Below, piece by piece: positions 1 through 6,354 of a stretch of 18,209 nt of DNA. The notes under the pieces are model-generated. The model ran no database searches, had not been told where the DNA came from, and saw nothing but the letters and a program-made list of their open reading frames with translations. The stretch spans positions 1 through 18,209 of the forward strand of contig JAEWED010000169.1 of the NCBI GenBank assembly GCA_023389745.1, given 5' to 3'. The stretch comes from Actinomycetes bacterium (GTDB lineage Bacteria; Actinomycetota; Acidimicrobiia; Acidimicrobiales; Microtrichaceae). The translations under genes and the position numbers were made by a program. Position 1 is the stretch's first letter. Every line of letters starts with the position of its first letter.

Positions 1-121
1 CGTGCCCCCACAGGCTGCGCCGTGGTGAGCGGAACGCGACGACCGCGTGTCCGGGCGGCGGGTCACCGGGATCCAGGTCGGCGGGCACCGAGGTCGCCCG
101 CGGACGGTCCGCGTCGGTCAC
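1..121 (-). CDS. Probable isochorismate synthase, 5' end only (partial)
   Basis: A minus-strand frame opens with GTG at 121-119, overlapping the menG stop in a GTGA arrangement, and stays open to the window edge (40 codons). The translation begins VTDADRPRATSVPADL and ends near FRSPRRSLWGH. The F-x-SP-x-R-x-L segment resembles the N-terminal strand of the chorismate-using isochorismate synthases MenF and EntC, where a similar FxSPxR stretch occurs. Isochorismate synthase starts the menaquinone branch from chorismate, so it would suit a position translationally coupled to menG. The overlap and open frame are seen directly. The family call rests on one short motif plus context, and another menaquinone or unrelated gene is possible. 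Confidence 0.5.
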   Translation of the reverse strand, partial: MTDADRPRATSVPADLDPGDPPPGHAVVAFRSPRRSLWGH

Positions 122-873
122 TCCGACGGTTCCCTGGTCGCGGTGATCAGCTGCGCGATGCCGACCGAGAGCAGGGTGCGCCGCACGTCGCGGAAGCCGA
201 GCGACCCGAGCGTCGCCACCATCTCGTCGGGCTCGGGCAGGTAGGCGACCGACCGGGGCAGGTAGCGGTAGGCGTTGCCGTCGGAGAGCAGGCCGCCGAT
301 CCTCGGCACGACCTGCCCGAAGTAGATGCCGTGACCGAAGCGCAGCACCGGGTTGGGCGGTGTGGCGACCTCGAGCAGCGCGATCCGCCCACCCGGTCGC
401 ACGATGCGGGCGAGCTCGGCGAAGGTCGCGGTCAGGTCGGTGAAGTTCCGCAGCGCGAAACCACAGGTCGCACCGTCGACCGAGGCATCGGGCAGCGGCA
501 GCGCCGCGCCGTCGGCCTGGAGGCGAGCGAACGGACGGGGCGCGGCGGCGAGCATGCCGAAGCTCAGATCCGCGCCGATCGGGAACAGGCCTCGGTCCTC
601 GAGGTCGGCGGCCAGGTCACCGGTGCCGCACGCCAGGTCGAGCACCGAGCACCCGGGCGGCAGACCGAGCGCCGAGACGGTGCGGCGTCGCCAGCCGACG
701 TCCATGCGGAAGGTCATCACCCGGTTGACCAGGTCGTATCGCGGCGCGATGACGTCGAACATCGCCTGGACCGAGCGGGTCTTGTCCTCGCCGGTCGGCA
801 GCGGGTCGCCGGCACGCGGGATCAGGTCCCGGGTGTCGGTCCGGTCACGGGGGGACGTCTCGGCGGTGGTCAC
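118..873 (-). CDS. menG: Demethylmenaquinone methyltransferase (MenG/UbiE family)
   Basis: This 251-residue cytoplasmic enzyme transfers a methyl group from S-adenosylmethionine to demethylmenaquinone, the last step of menaquinone synthesis. Visible family marks are an N-terminal FDVIAPRYDLVNRVMT block, the SAM-binding motif DLACGTGD, a G-F-A-L-R-N-F segment, an R-I-V-R-P-G-G-R loop, and the C-terminal YRYLPRSV signature of UbiE/MenG proteins. Length is close to the usual 230-250. The start is GTG at 873, chosen because a TAGTCT box lies 6 nt upstream, which suggests a leaderless mRNA. The next minus-strand gene begins inside its stop codon, so the two are probably co-transcribed. Actinobacteria use menaquinone rather than ubiquinone, which favours menG over ubiE as the name. 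Confidence 0.93.
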   Translation of the reverse strand: MTTAETSPRDRTDTRDLIPRAGDPLPTGEDKTRSVQAMFDVIAPRYDLVNRVMTFRMDVGWRRRTVSALGLPPGCSVLDLACGTGDLAADLEDRGLFPIGADLSFGMLAAAPRPFARLQADGAALPLPDASVDGATCGFALRNFTDLTATFAELARIVRPGGRIALLEVATPPNPVLRFGHGIYFGQVVPRIGGLLSDGNAYRYLPRSVAYLPEPDEMVATLGSLGFRDVRRTLLSVGIAQLITATREPSE

Positions 874-879
874 CGGGCC

Positions 880-885
880 AGACTA
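880..885 (-). promoter_or_regulatory. Leaderless -10 box of menG
   Basis: TAGTCT on the minus strand ends 6 nt before the GTG start of menG. TANNNT at this distance is the typical -10 element of actinobacterial leaderless promoters. No -35 element is obvious. Confidence 0.5.
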
Positions 886-915
886 ATGACGGTGCCGCCG
901 CGGGTCCGACCCGGG

Positions 916-975
916 GCTCTGCGGTGTCGGCCTCTGCGGTGTCGGGCTCTGCGGTGTCGGGCTACTGGGTGCCGG
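916..975. repeat. 15-bp tandem repeat at the acyl-CoA synthetase stop codon
   Basis: Three head-to-tail copies of GCTCTGCGGTGTCGG (the middle one starts with C) occupy 916-960. A degenerate fourth copy, GCTACTGGGTGCCGG, at 961-975 contains the stop codon (962-964) and last codons of the acyl-CoA synthetase. The array fills about half of the 88-bp gap before the menG promoter and could vary in copy number. Confidence 0.85.
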
Positions 976-2626
976 CGGCCACGTCGCGGGCCCAGCGGTA
1001 GTCGGCCTTGCCCGACGGGGCCCGCTGCACCCGGTCCACGCGGACGATGTGCTTGGGCAGCTTGTAGCGGGCGACGTGGCGGGCGGCCTCCTCGAGCAGG
1101 TCGTCGTCGCTCGCCCGGACGCCGTCGACGAGTTGCACGACGGCGACGACCTCGTGGCCCCAGCGCTCCGAAGGCCGACCGGCCACGAGGCAGTCCGCGA
1201 CCGACGGGTGTGCCAGGACGGCCTGCTCGACCTCTTCGGCGAAGATCTTCTCTCCGCCGGAGTTGATCGTCACCGAGTCCCGGCCGTACAGCTCGAGCAC
1301 ACCCTCCGCGGTCAACCGGGCGCGATCGCCGGGTACCGAGTAGCGCACGCCGTCGATCGTCGGGAACGTCGCCGCGGTCTTGGCGACATCGCCCAGGTAG
1401 CCCAACGGCACCCGTCCGCTCTGCGCGAGCCAGCCGGTCTCGGCGTGACCGGCGCTCAGCACACGCTCGAGCGACTCGTCGAGGATGCACATGCCCGGAC
1501 CCGGCTCGAACGTGCCGGTCGTCGCCGATTGCCCCGACGAGGTCAGCTGGCTCGCCTGCTGTCCCGTCTCGGAGGCGCCGAGGCCGTCGATCACCATCAT
1601 CGTCGGGACCGCCGCGAGCAGCCGTTCCTTCACGCCGGCCGAGAGCGCGGCGCCGCCGGTGATGGTGATCAGCAACGACGACAGGTCGTGGCCACCGCGC
1701 TCCATCGCCTCGACCAGCGGTCGGCCGAACGCGTCACCGACGATCAGCAGCACGTTGCCGCCCTCTCGTTCGATCAGCCCGAGCACGTCGTCGGCGTCGA
1801 GGTGGTCGACGACGCCGGGCACCAGGATCGTGTTGGCGTTCGTGAACCCGTTGAAGGCCAACCAGTGCGCGGCGCCGTGCATGAACGGCGGTCCGGCGAC
1901 CAGGCGCATGCCGCCGTTCGCGGCGTTCTGGACGATGTCCTCGAGTGCGCTCCACTCCTCGCGGTTGTCGAGGCGTCGGCCGCCGAGGGCCCCGACGAAG
2001 ATGTCCGCCTGGCGCCACAGCACCCCCTTGGGCAGGCCGGTCGTCCCGCCGGTGTAGAGCATGTAGAGATCGTCGGGCGACCAGCTGTCGCGGAGATCGT
2101 CGGACAGACGGTCGGAGCTCGCCGCGAGCACGTCCTCGTACCACTCCGCCCCGTCGAGCAGCGTGTCGTCGCTGCCGTCGCGCACCTGGAGCAGCACGCG
2201 CAGCCCCGGCAGACGACCCCGGACCTCGTCGAGCGTCGCTGCGAACGCAGAGTGGAACACGATGGCGGCCGCGTCGGCGTCGCGCAGCAGGTACTCCAGC
2301 TCCTCGGCGACGTAGCGGTAGTTGACGTTGAACGGCACCATCCGGGCCTTGTAGGCGCCGAGCATGCCCTCGAGGTACTCGTTGCCGTTGTGCAGGTAGA
2401 GCGCCAGGTGGTCCTGCCCGCTGATGTGCCCGTCGAGCACCTGGCCGACGCCGTCGACGCGCTCGACGACCTGGCCGAGCCCGCGCTCGAGCAGCGCGTT
2501 CGCCAGGCGGCGTGTCCGTGCCCCGACCTCGGCGTAGGTGAGGCGCCGATCGCGGAACACGATGCACTCGCGCTCCGGCACGGCCGACTCGACGGCCTCG
2601 TGCACCTGGGCGAGGTTGAACTCCAC
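962..2626 (-). CDS. FadD19-like acyl-CoA synthetase
   Basis: A 554-residue ANL-superfamily ligase that should activate a carboxylic acid, via an acyl-AMP, to its CoA thioester in the cytoplasm. Seen directly: the adenylation P-loop YTGGTTGLPKGVLWRQAD, the segment NGNEYLEGMLGAYKARMVPF with NVNYRYV, the VPGDRA motif, the hinge YGRDSVTINSGGEKIFAEEV, and the C-terminal catalytic lysine in PSGKADYRWA. The order and wording resemble mycobacterial FadD19, the sterol side-chain CoA ligase, so a fatty-acid or sterol side-chain substrate is inferred; the exact substrate is not readable. GTG at 2626 is chosen because a run of six G (GGGGGGAT) lies about 7 nt upstream and the conserved N-terminus begins there. 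A longer in-frame ATG at 2737 would add 37 arginine-rich residues and is unlikely. Confidence 0.9.
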   Translation of the reverse strand: MEFNLAQVHEAVESAVPERECIVFRDRRLTYAEVGARTRRLANALLERGLGQVVERVDGVGQVLDGHISGQDHLALYLHNGNEYLEGMLGAYKARMVPFNVNYRYVAEELEYLLRDADAAAIVFHSAFAATLDEVRGRLPGLRVLLQVRDGSDDTLLDGAEWYEDVLAASSDRLSDDLRDSWSPDDLYMLYTGGTTGLPKGVLWRQADIFVGALGGRRLDNREEWSALEDIVQNAANGGMRLVAGPPFMHGAAHWLAFNGFTNANTILVPGVVDHLDADDVLGLIEREGGNVLLIVGDAFGRPLVEAMERGGHDLSSLLITITGGAALSAGVKERLLAAVPTMMVIDGLGASETGQQASQLTSSGQSATTGTFEPGPGMCILDESLERVLSAGHAETGWLAQSGRVPLGYLGDVAKTAATFPTIDGVRYSVPGDRARLTAEGVLELYGRDSVTINSGGEKIFAEEVEQAVLAHPSVADCLVAGRPSERWGHEVVAVVQLVDGVRASDDDLLEEAARHVARYKLPKHIVRVDRVQRAPSGKADYRWARDVAAGTQ

Positions 2627-2672
2627 GGTTGATCCCCCCGGACCGTCCCACCGACCGGTGGACCGGCCGTCG

Positions 2673-2701
2673 ACCCTTCGTCGGAAGGGTCTCGCAGTCA
2701 A
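2673..2701 (-). promoter_or_regulatory. Promoter with embedded hairpin upstream of the acyl-CoA synthetase
   Basis: On the minus strand TTGACT (2701-2696) is followed after 17 nt by AAGGGT (2678-2673), a plausible -35/-10 pair placing transcription start near 2667 and leaving a leader of about 40 nt with a strong ribosome site. A 7-bp perfect inverted repeat, ACCCTTC-4 nt-GAAGGGT (2673-2690), covers the -10 box and could be an operator. An alternative -10, TAGCAT, lies just upstream of the TTGACT. Confidence 0.4.
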
Positions 2702-2762
2702 TGCTAGGTGCCGGTCGCGGTGCGGTGAGCAGACCACCCGAGGGGGGTGAGGTCAGTGGTGC

Positions 2763-4355
2763 TCAACTGCAGTGCGGGTCGCTGCTCGGCACGATCAGGC
2801 GGATCAGGTAGTCGTCGACCACGCGGGTGACGCACCGGTTCGACCCGTACGCGGTGTGCCCGTCGATGTCGGCGGTGACGAACACCCCCGACGTCAACCG
2901 GTCGGCGACGATGACGGCGTTGTCATAGGGGGTCGCCGCGTCGCCGGTGTTGCCGACGACCAGGATCGGCGGCGCGCCCGGTGCGGTGATCGCGGTGGGT
3001 TCGCCGGACGGCTCGGCCGGCCAGGTGGCACACGGCAGCATCTCGTTGGCGACACCGGCCCCGAAGCGGGGCGACAGCGCTTCGGCCTGCGCCGCGAACT
3101 CCCGGAACGCCTCGGCGCCCCGAGGGGGCGCGCTGTCGGTGCACACGACGCCCGCGTAGGCGCCGTACGAGCCGAAGTCGTAGTACGACGCGGCGAGCCG
3201 CCACAGCTCCGACCCGTCGCCGTCGAGTGCCTCCTTCAGCGCCGGTCCCAGGTCGGTCCAGCCGTCGCTGCGGTAGCTGGTCGCGACCGCCGCGGTGCCG
3301 AGCTCGCCGGGACCGACCGAGCGTGACCCGGAGCCGAGCGGTGCCGTCTCGACCATCGCCATGACCTGGTCGTACGCGGCGCCGAGGTCGTCGACCCCAC
3401 AGGCGGAGCGTCCGGCCGCGGCACACGCCGCGGCGTTGCGTTCGAACGCCGCGTCGAACGCGACGGTCTGGCCGAGCAGGAACTCCGAGAAGCCCTGCGC
3501 AGGGTCCACGACGCCGTCGAGCACCATCGATCGGATCTGGTCGGGGAACAGCTCGGCGTACGCCTGGCCGATGTGGGTGCCGTAGGAGAAGCCGAGGTAG
3601 TTGAGCGGCGGCGATCCGAGCGCTCGGCGGATCGCCTCCATGTCGCGAGCGACGTTCCATGTCCCGATCTGCTCGAGCAGGGCGAGGTCGCCGGCGCACT
3701 GGCCCGAGAGCGCCGCGGCCGCCTGCTCGAGCGCCTCGGCCTCGGCGGCGTCGTCGGGTGACGGGTCGTGTGCGAAGAGCTCGGCGGATCCGGTGCCGCA
3801 CGACACCGAGGTCGAGTCGCCCACGCCCCGCGGGTCCCAGCTGACCAGGTCGAAGCGGTCCCGCACCTCGGGAGAGGTCGGGGAGTACGACAGGAACTCG
3901 AGGCCCGACGCCCCCGGACCGCCGGGGTTCAGCAGCAGCGGGCCGATCGGTTCGCGCAGGGCACGTTGCCGGCCGATCGCCAGGTCGATCGTGGCGCCGT
4001 CGACGTCGCTCCAGTCCAACGGCACGCGCAGCGTGGCGCACTCGGTGATCGACGGCCGGTCGCATGCGTGCCACGCGAGCGGTGCGGGGCTCCAGTCGTC
4101 GGGGATGCCGGCGATCGCCGGCGCGGCGTCGGGCTCCGAAGTGATGGGCGCGGTCGGCCCGGTGGCGGTCGGGGCCGAGGTGGTCGGCCGTTGCGGTGAG
4201 GTCGCCGACGAGGACACGGGCTCGGGGTCTCCGCACGCGCTCAGCAGCAGGACCGCCGTGGACAGCAGCGCTGCGGCCTGCACCGAGAGCGCCCGGTGCG
4301 CTCGGCGCGCTGCGCGCCGGCGGGGCACGGAGGGGGAGGAGGCGGCGGGCAGCAC
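2763..4355 (-). CDS. Secreted TAP-like alpha/beta-hydrolase lipoprotein (peptidase family S33)
   Basis: A 530-residue exported hydrolase resembling tripeptidyl aminopeptidases of Streptomyces and mycobacterial relatives, which remove N-terminal peptides outside the cell. An arginine-rich n-region and hydrophobic core lead to a lipobox LLLSAC with Cys41, followed by a Ser/Thr/Pro-rich linker, so it is probably membrane-anchored. The hydrolase core shows an LLNPGGPGASG oxyanion loop, the nucleophile elbow GFSYGT (Ser257), an acid in GNTGDAATP (Asp472) and the histidine in DGHTAYG (His500), with a C-terminal TAP-like domain. The GTG at 4355 is preferred because TACGCT lies 7 nt upstream. An ATG at 4436 in frame would add 27 residues ahead of the signal peptide and has no start signal. 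The natural substrate is unknown. Confidence 0.87.
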   Translation of the reverse strand: MLPAASSPSVPRRRAARRAHRALSVQAAALLSTAVLLLSACGDPEPVSSSATSPQRPTTSAPTATGPTAPITSEPDAAPAIAGIPDDWSPAPLAWHACDRPSITECATLRVPLDWSDVDGATIDLAIGRQRALREPIGPLLLNPGGPGASGLEFLSYSPTSPEVRDRFDLVSWDPRGVGDSTSVSCGTGSAELFAHDPSPDDAAEAEALEQAAAALSGQCAGDLALLEQIGTWNVARDMEAIRRALGSPPLNYLGFSYGTHIGQAYAELFPDQIRSMVLDGVVDPAQGFSEFLLGQTVAFDAAFERNAAACAAAGRSACGVDDLGAAYDQVMAMVETAPLGSGSRSVGPGELGTAAVATSYRSDGWTDLGPALKEALDGDGSELWRLAASYYDFGSYGAYAGVVCTDSAPPRGAEAFREFAAQAEALSPRFGAGVANEMLPCATWPAEPSGEPTAITAPGAPPILVVGNTGDAATPYDNAVIVADRLTSGVFVTADIDGHTAYGSNRCVTRVVDDYLIRLIVPSSDPHCS

Positions 4356-4362
4356 GGCGATC

Positions 4363-4368
4363 AGCGTA
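4363..4368 (-). promoter_or_regulatory. Leaderless -10 box of the TAP-like hydrolase
   Basis: TACGCT on the minus strand ends 7 nt before GTG 4355. It is the main reason for preferring this start over the upstream ATG. Confidence 0.45.
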
Positions 4369-4463
4369 CGGCGAGGGTCCCGCGGACCCGGTCCGCACCT
4401 GAGACGTTGCACACGCCTGCATGCGCTGGCCTCCACCCGCTCCTCGGGTGGGCCGGACGCGGA

Positions 4464-4489
4464 ACTGCCGGCCCGTGCGGGCCGGCAGT
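4464..4489 (-). terminator. Strong GC-rich hairpin after the MaoC gene
   Basis: ACTGCCGGCCC at 4464-4474 and its exact complement at 4479-4489 form an 11-bp stem with a GTGC loop (GCAC on the minus strand), about 30 nt beyond the MaoC stop codon. There is no real U-tract, as is common for actinobacterial hairpin terminators. It separates the MaoC gene from the hydrolase promoter. Confidence 0.65.
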
Positions 4490-4519
4490 CCAGAGGTCGT
4501 GGGAGGTTCCCCGGTCAGC

Positions 4520-4978
4520 TCACTCGTAGTAGCGGAAGATGATCTCCGCGACGGCGGCGGGCTTCTCGCTGCCCTCGATCTCGAAGGTGAAGGTCATGTA
4601 GACCTGCGCGCCGTTGCCCGGCAGCTCCTCGAGCGAGGTGAGCTCGGCGCTCAGGCGCAGGTTCGAGCCGACCTTGACCGGGGACAGGAAGCGGACCTTG
4701 CCGGCGCCGTAGTTGACGCCCATCTTGATGCCGCTGACCGTGGCGATCGACGGGAACAGGACCGGGCCGAGCGACAGCGTCAGGTAGCCGTGGGCGATCG
4801 TGCCGCCGAACGGGCCGTCCTTGGCGCGCTCGGGGTCGACGTGGATCCACTGGTGGTCACCGGTCGCGTCGGCGAAGGTGTTCACCCGCTCCTGGGTGAT
4901 CTCGAGCCAATCGGAGGTGCCGAGATGGGTTCCTACGAGCTCCTTGAGCCCTGCGATGCCTTTGATGTCGTTCGCCAT
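4520..4978 (-). CDS. MaoC-family (R)-specific enoyl-CoA hydratase-like protein
   Basis: A 152-residue single hot-dog-fold protein. The hydratase signature FADATGDHQWIHVDPERA is present with the expected catalytic pair Asp41 and His46, followed by the FGGTIAHGYLTLSL helix typical of MaoC/NodN dehydratases. Such enzymes add water to 2-enoyl-CoA thioesters in fatty-acid or sterol side-chain degradation. Length matches the usual 145-160. Start ATG 4978 has AATGAT 6 nt upstream, a weak leaderless -10. The nearby acyl-CoA synthetase suggests a shared acyl-CoA role, but a hydrolase gene and two intergenic gaps lie between, so co-transcription is doubtful. Substrate cannot be read from the sequence. 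Confidence 0.9.
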   Translation of the reverse strand: MANDIKGIAGLKELVGTHLGTSDWLEITQERVNTFADATGDHQWIHVDPERAKDGPFGGTIAHGYLTLSLGPVLFPSIATVSGIKMGVNYGAGKVRFLSPVKVGSNLRLSAELTSLEELPGNGAQVYMTFTFEIEGSEKPAAVAEIIFRYYE

Positions 4979-5056
4979 GGCCCGATCATTGTCGCGACTC
5001 GGCCGGTGCGGCCACTCCGACGCGCTGCAACATCGCCGCTGCGTGAGCGGTCGGGG

Positions 5057-5443
5057 TCAGCGGAACCAGATCTTCTGGTGCTCTCGCGACATCGGGTGCA
5101 GCAGCAGCGCGATCAGCGCGTACTCGAAGAGCACGTTGAGGATGCTGGTCGAGAACAGGACGTAGCTCACGTCGGCGCCGTTGACACCGATGACCAACTG
5201 CAGGAAGCGGAGGGCGAGCGGGATGAACGAGGCGACCACGGCCACCTGGTAACCGAGCTTCTTCTCGTTCGCGATGCCGTAGGCGCCATAGACGTACGCG
5301 GCGAGCGCCAGCAGACCGAGCACGCCCAGCCCGCGGGAGCTGAACGCCCCGAGCAGCATCCAGAAGGCGTCGAGGTACAACAGGAACTGCGCGATGTACA
5401 GCGTCTGTGGCACGTTCGGGTTGAACCAGCGGCGTTCCGACAT
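5057..5443 (-). CDS. Small integral membrane protein, four predicted helices, unknown function
   Basis: A 128-residue protein beginning MSERRWFNPNVPQTLYIAQF. Four hydrophobic segments are visible at about residues 14-36, 40-58, 65-86 and 92-116, with a short basic tail ending in REHQKIWFR, so it is almost certainly an inner-membrane protein. I recognise no catalytic motif or named family with certainty. It lies 78 bp upstream of, and in the same direction as, the MaoC gene. Its ATG at 5443-5441 shares two bases with the ATG of the divergent nucleotidyltransferase gene, leaving no room for a leader on either side unless the transcripts overlap. GACTGT 5 nt upstream is the only weak -10 candidate. 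Confidence 0.8.
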   Translation of the reverse strand: MSERRWFNPNVPQTLYIAQFLLYLDAFWMLLGAFSSRGLGVLGLLALAAYVYGAYGIANEKKLGYQVAVVASFIPLALRFLQLVIGVNGADVSYVLFSTSILNVLFEYALIALLLHPMSREHQKIWFR

Positions 5444-6227
5444 GGATGACAGTCAAGCAGCACGCTCCGACCTCGTCGGCATCGCACTCGCGGCGGGTGC
5501 CGGGACACGACTTCGACCTCTCACGTCCCTGCGGCCGAAGCCCCTGTGCCCGGTGGGCGACCGTGCGCTGCTCGACTGGGCATTGGACTCGCTGACCCCT
5601 GCGGTGGCCGACCTCGCCGTCAACTGCCACCACGGTCGGGACCAGATCGAGTGCCACACGACCGCGCGGGGCGACGACCGCGGTCGGCCGATCCACCTGT
5701 CGATCGAGGAGCCCGAGGCGCTCGGCACCGCCGGCGCGATCGCTGCGCTCGCCCCGTGGCTCGACGGGCGTGGTGCGCTCGTCGTGAACGGGGACACATG
5801 GCAGCGGGCCGACCTCTCCGGGTTCGCCGACGGGTGGGACGGCGAGCGGGTCCGCATCCTCACGTCGACGCCGCTGCCGTTCGGGCCGCGCAGCGGGATC
5901 GTCGCGTCGATCCTGCCGTGGGCCGCGATCACCGGGCTGTCGGCGACACCCAGCGGGTTGTGGGAGACGCTGTGGCGGGGCGAGCTCGCCGAGGGTCGAC
6001 TCGACGCGGTCCACCACGACGGCGTCGTCGTCGACTGCGCGACGCCGCACGACTACCTCCGGGCAAACCTCACCTGGTCGGGCGGCGAGTCGGTCGTCGG
6101 CGAGGGGGCCTTGGTGCAGGGCGTGATCGAGCGGTGCGTCGTGTGGCCGGGGGCGAGCATCGGACCGCGTGAGCACCTCGTCGACGCGATCCGGATGGAC
6201 GCCCGCCGCACCGTGCTCTGCCGCTGA
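5442..6227 (+). CDS. Sugar-phosphate nucleotidyltransferase (mannose-1-phosphate guanylyltransferase-like)
   Basis: A 261-residue protein of the NTP-transferase family, which joins a nucleoside triphosphate and a sugar 1-phosphate to make NDP-sugar. The nucleotide-binding signature LAAGAGTRLRPLTSLRPKP is near residue 15, EALGTAGAI is the sugar-binding loop, and VVNGDTW carries the metal-binding aspartate. The end (VVGEGALVQGVIERCVVWPG) looks like a few hexapeptide turns of a left-handed beta-helix, much shorter than in full bidomain enzymes. Base and sugar specificity are inferred only loosely. The ATG at 5442 starts just before the conserved motif; a GTG/ATG-free upstream stretch and an ATG at 5394 inside the divergent gene argue against a longer form. 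No ribosome site is visible. Confidence 0.82.
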   Translation: MDDSQAARSDLVGIALAAGAGTRLRPLTSLRPKPLCPVGDRALLDWALDSLTPAVADLAVNCHHGRDQIECHTTARGDDRGRPIHLSIEEPEALGTAGAIAALAPWLDGRGALVVNGDTWQRADLSGFADGWDGERVRILTSTPLPFGPRSGIVASILPWAAITGLSATPSGLWETLWRGELAEGRLDAVHHDGVVVDCATPHDYLRANLTWSGGESVVGEGALVQGVIERCVVWPGASIGPREHLVDAIRMDARRTVLCR

Positions 6228-6235
6228 CCACTCGA

Positions 6236-6283
6236 ATTCCGATCTCGATTCGGTGCCAGGGCACCGAATCGGCGCCCGATTCC
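6236..6283. terminator. Palindrome between convergent genes, core hairpin 6247-6270
   Basis: GATTCGGTGCC (6247-6257) is exactly complementary to GGCACCGAATC (6260-6270), an 11-bp stem around two bases. Looser pairing continues outward to about 6236-6283. It begins 9-20 nt after the nucleotidyltransferase stop and can act on transcripts from either side. The left arm GAATTCCGATCTCGATTCGG resembles the arm of the adjacent palindrome at 6296. Confidence 0.6.
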
Positions 6284-6345
6284 ACCACCGACGTCGAAAT
6301 CCGTCTCGATCTCGGGGTGGGGATCCAGAAAGCGAGACGGAATTC
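6281..6345. repeat. Decayed copy of the 50-bp intergenic palindrome
   Basis: GAAATCCGTCTCG at 6296-6308 pairs with CGAGACGGAATTC at 6333-6345 with one mismatch in 13. The total span is 50 bp, the same as the perfect palindrome at 16797-16846. It shares with that copy the left flank TCCACCACC (6281-6289), the block CGAAATCCG and the block CTCGGGGTG. Its right half between 6321 and 6332 has diverged. It lies between convergent genes, ending 10 bp from the rlmN stop. Confidence 0.75.
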
Positions 6346-6354
6346 GGAGCTTGC

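Noticed and set aside
1049..2632. Long plus-strand open frame opposite the acyl-CoA synthetase (527 codons).
   Set aside because: The product is a Val/Glu/Arg/Asp-rich string with no domain; it is the antisense shadow expected in GC-rich DNA of a gene with clear ANL motifs on the other strand.
5394..5441. Upstream ATG start for the nucleotidyltransferase.
   Set aside because: It adds 16 residues encoded entirely inside the divergent membrane protein gene and has no start signals; the nucleotide-binding motif sits at its usual place with ATG 5442.
4986..6176. Minus-strand frame of 396 codons opposite the nucleotidyltransferase.
   Set aside because: Arg/Pro-rich shadow that overlaps both the membrane protein and the nucleotidyltransferase in wrong frames.
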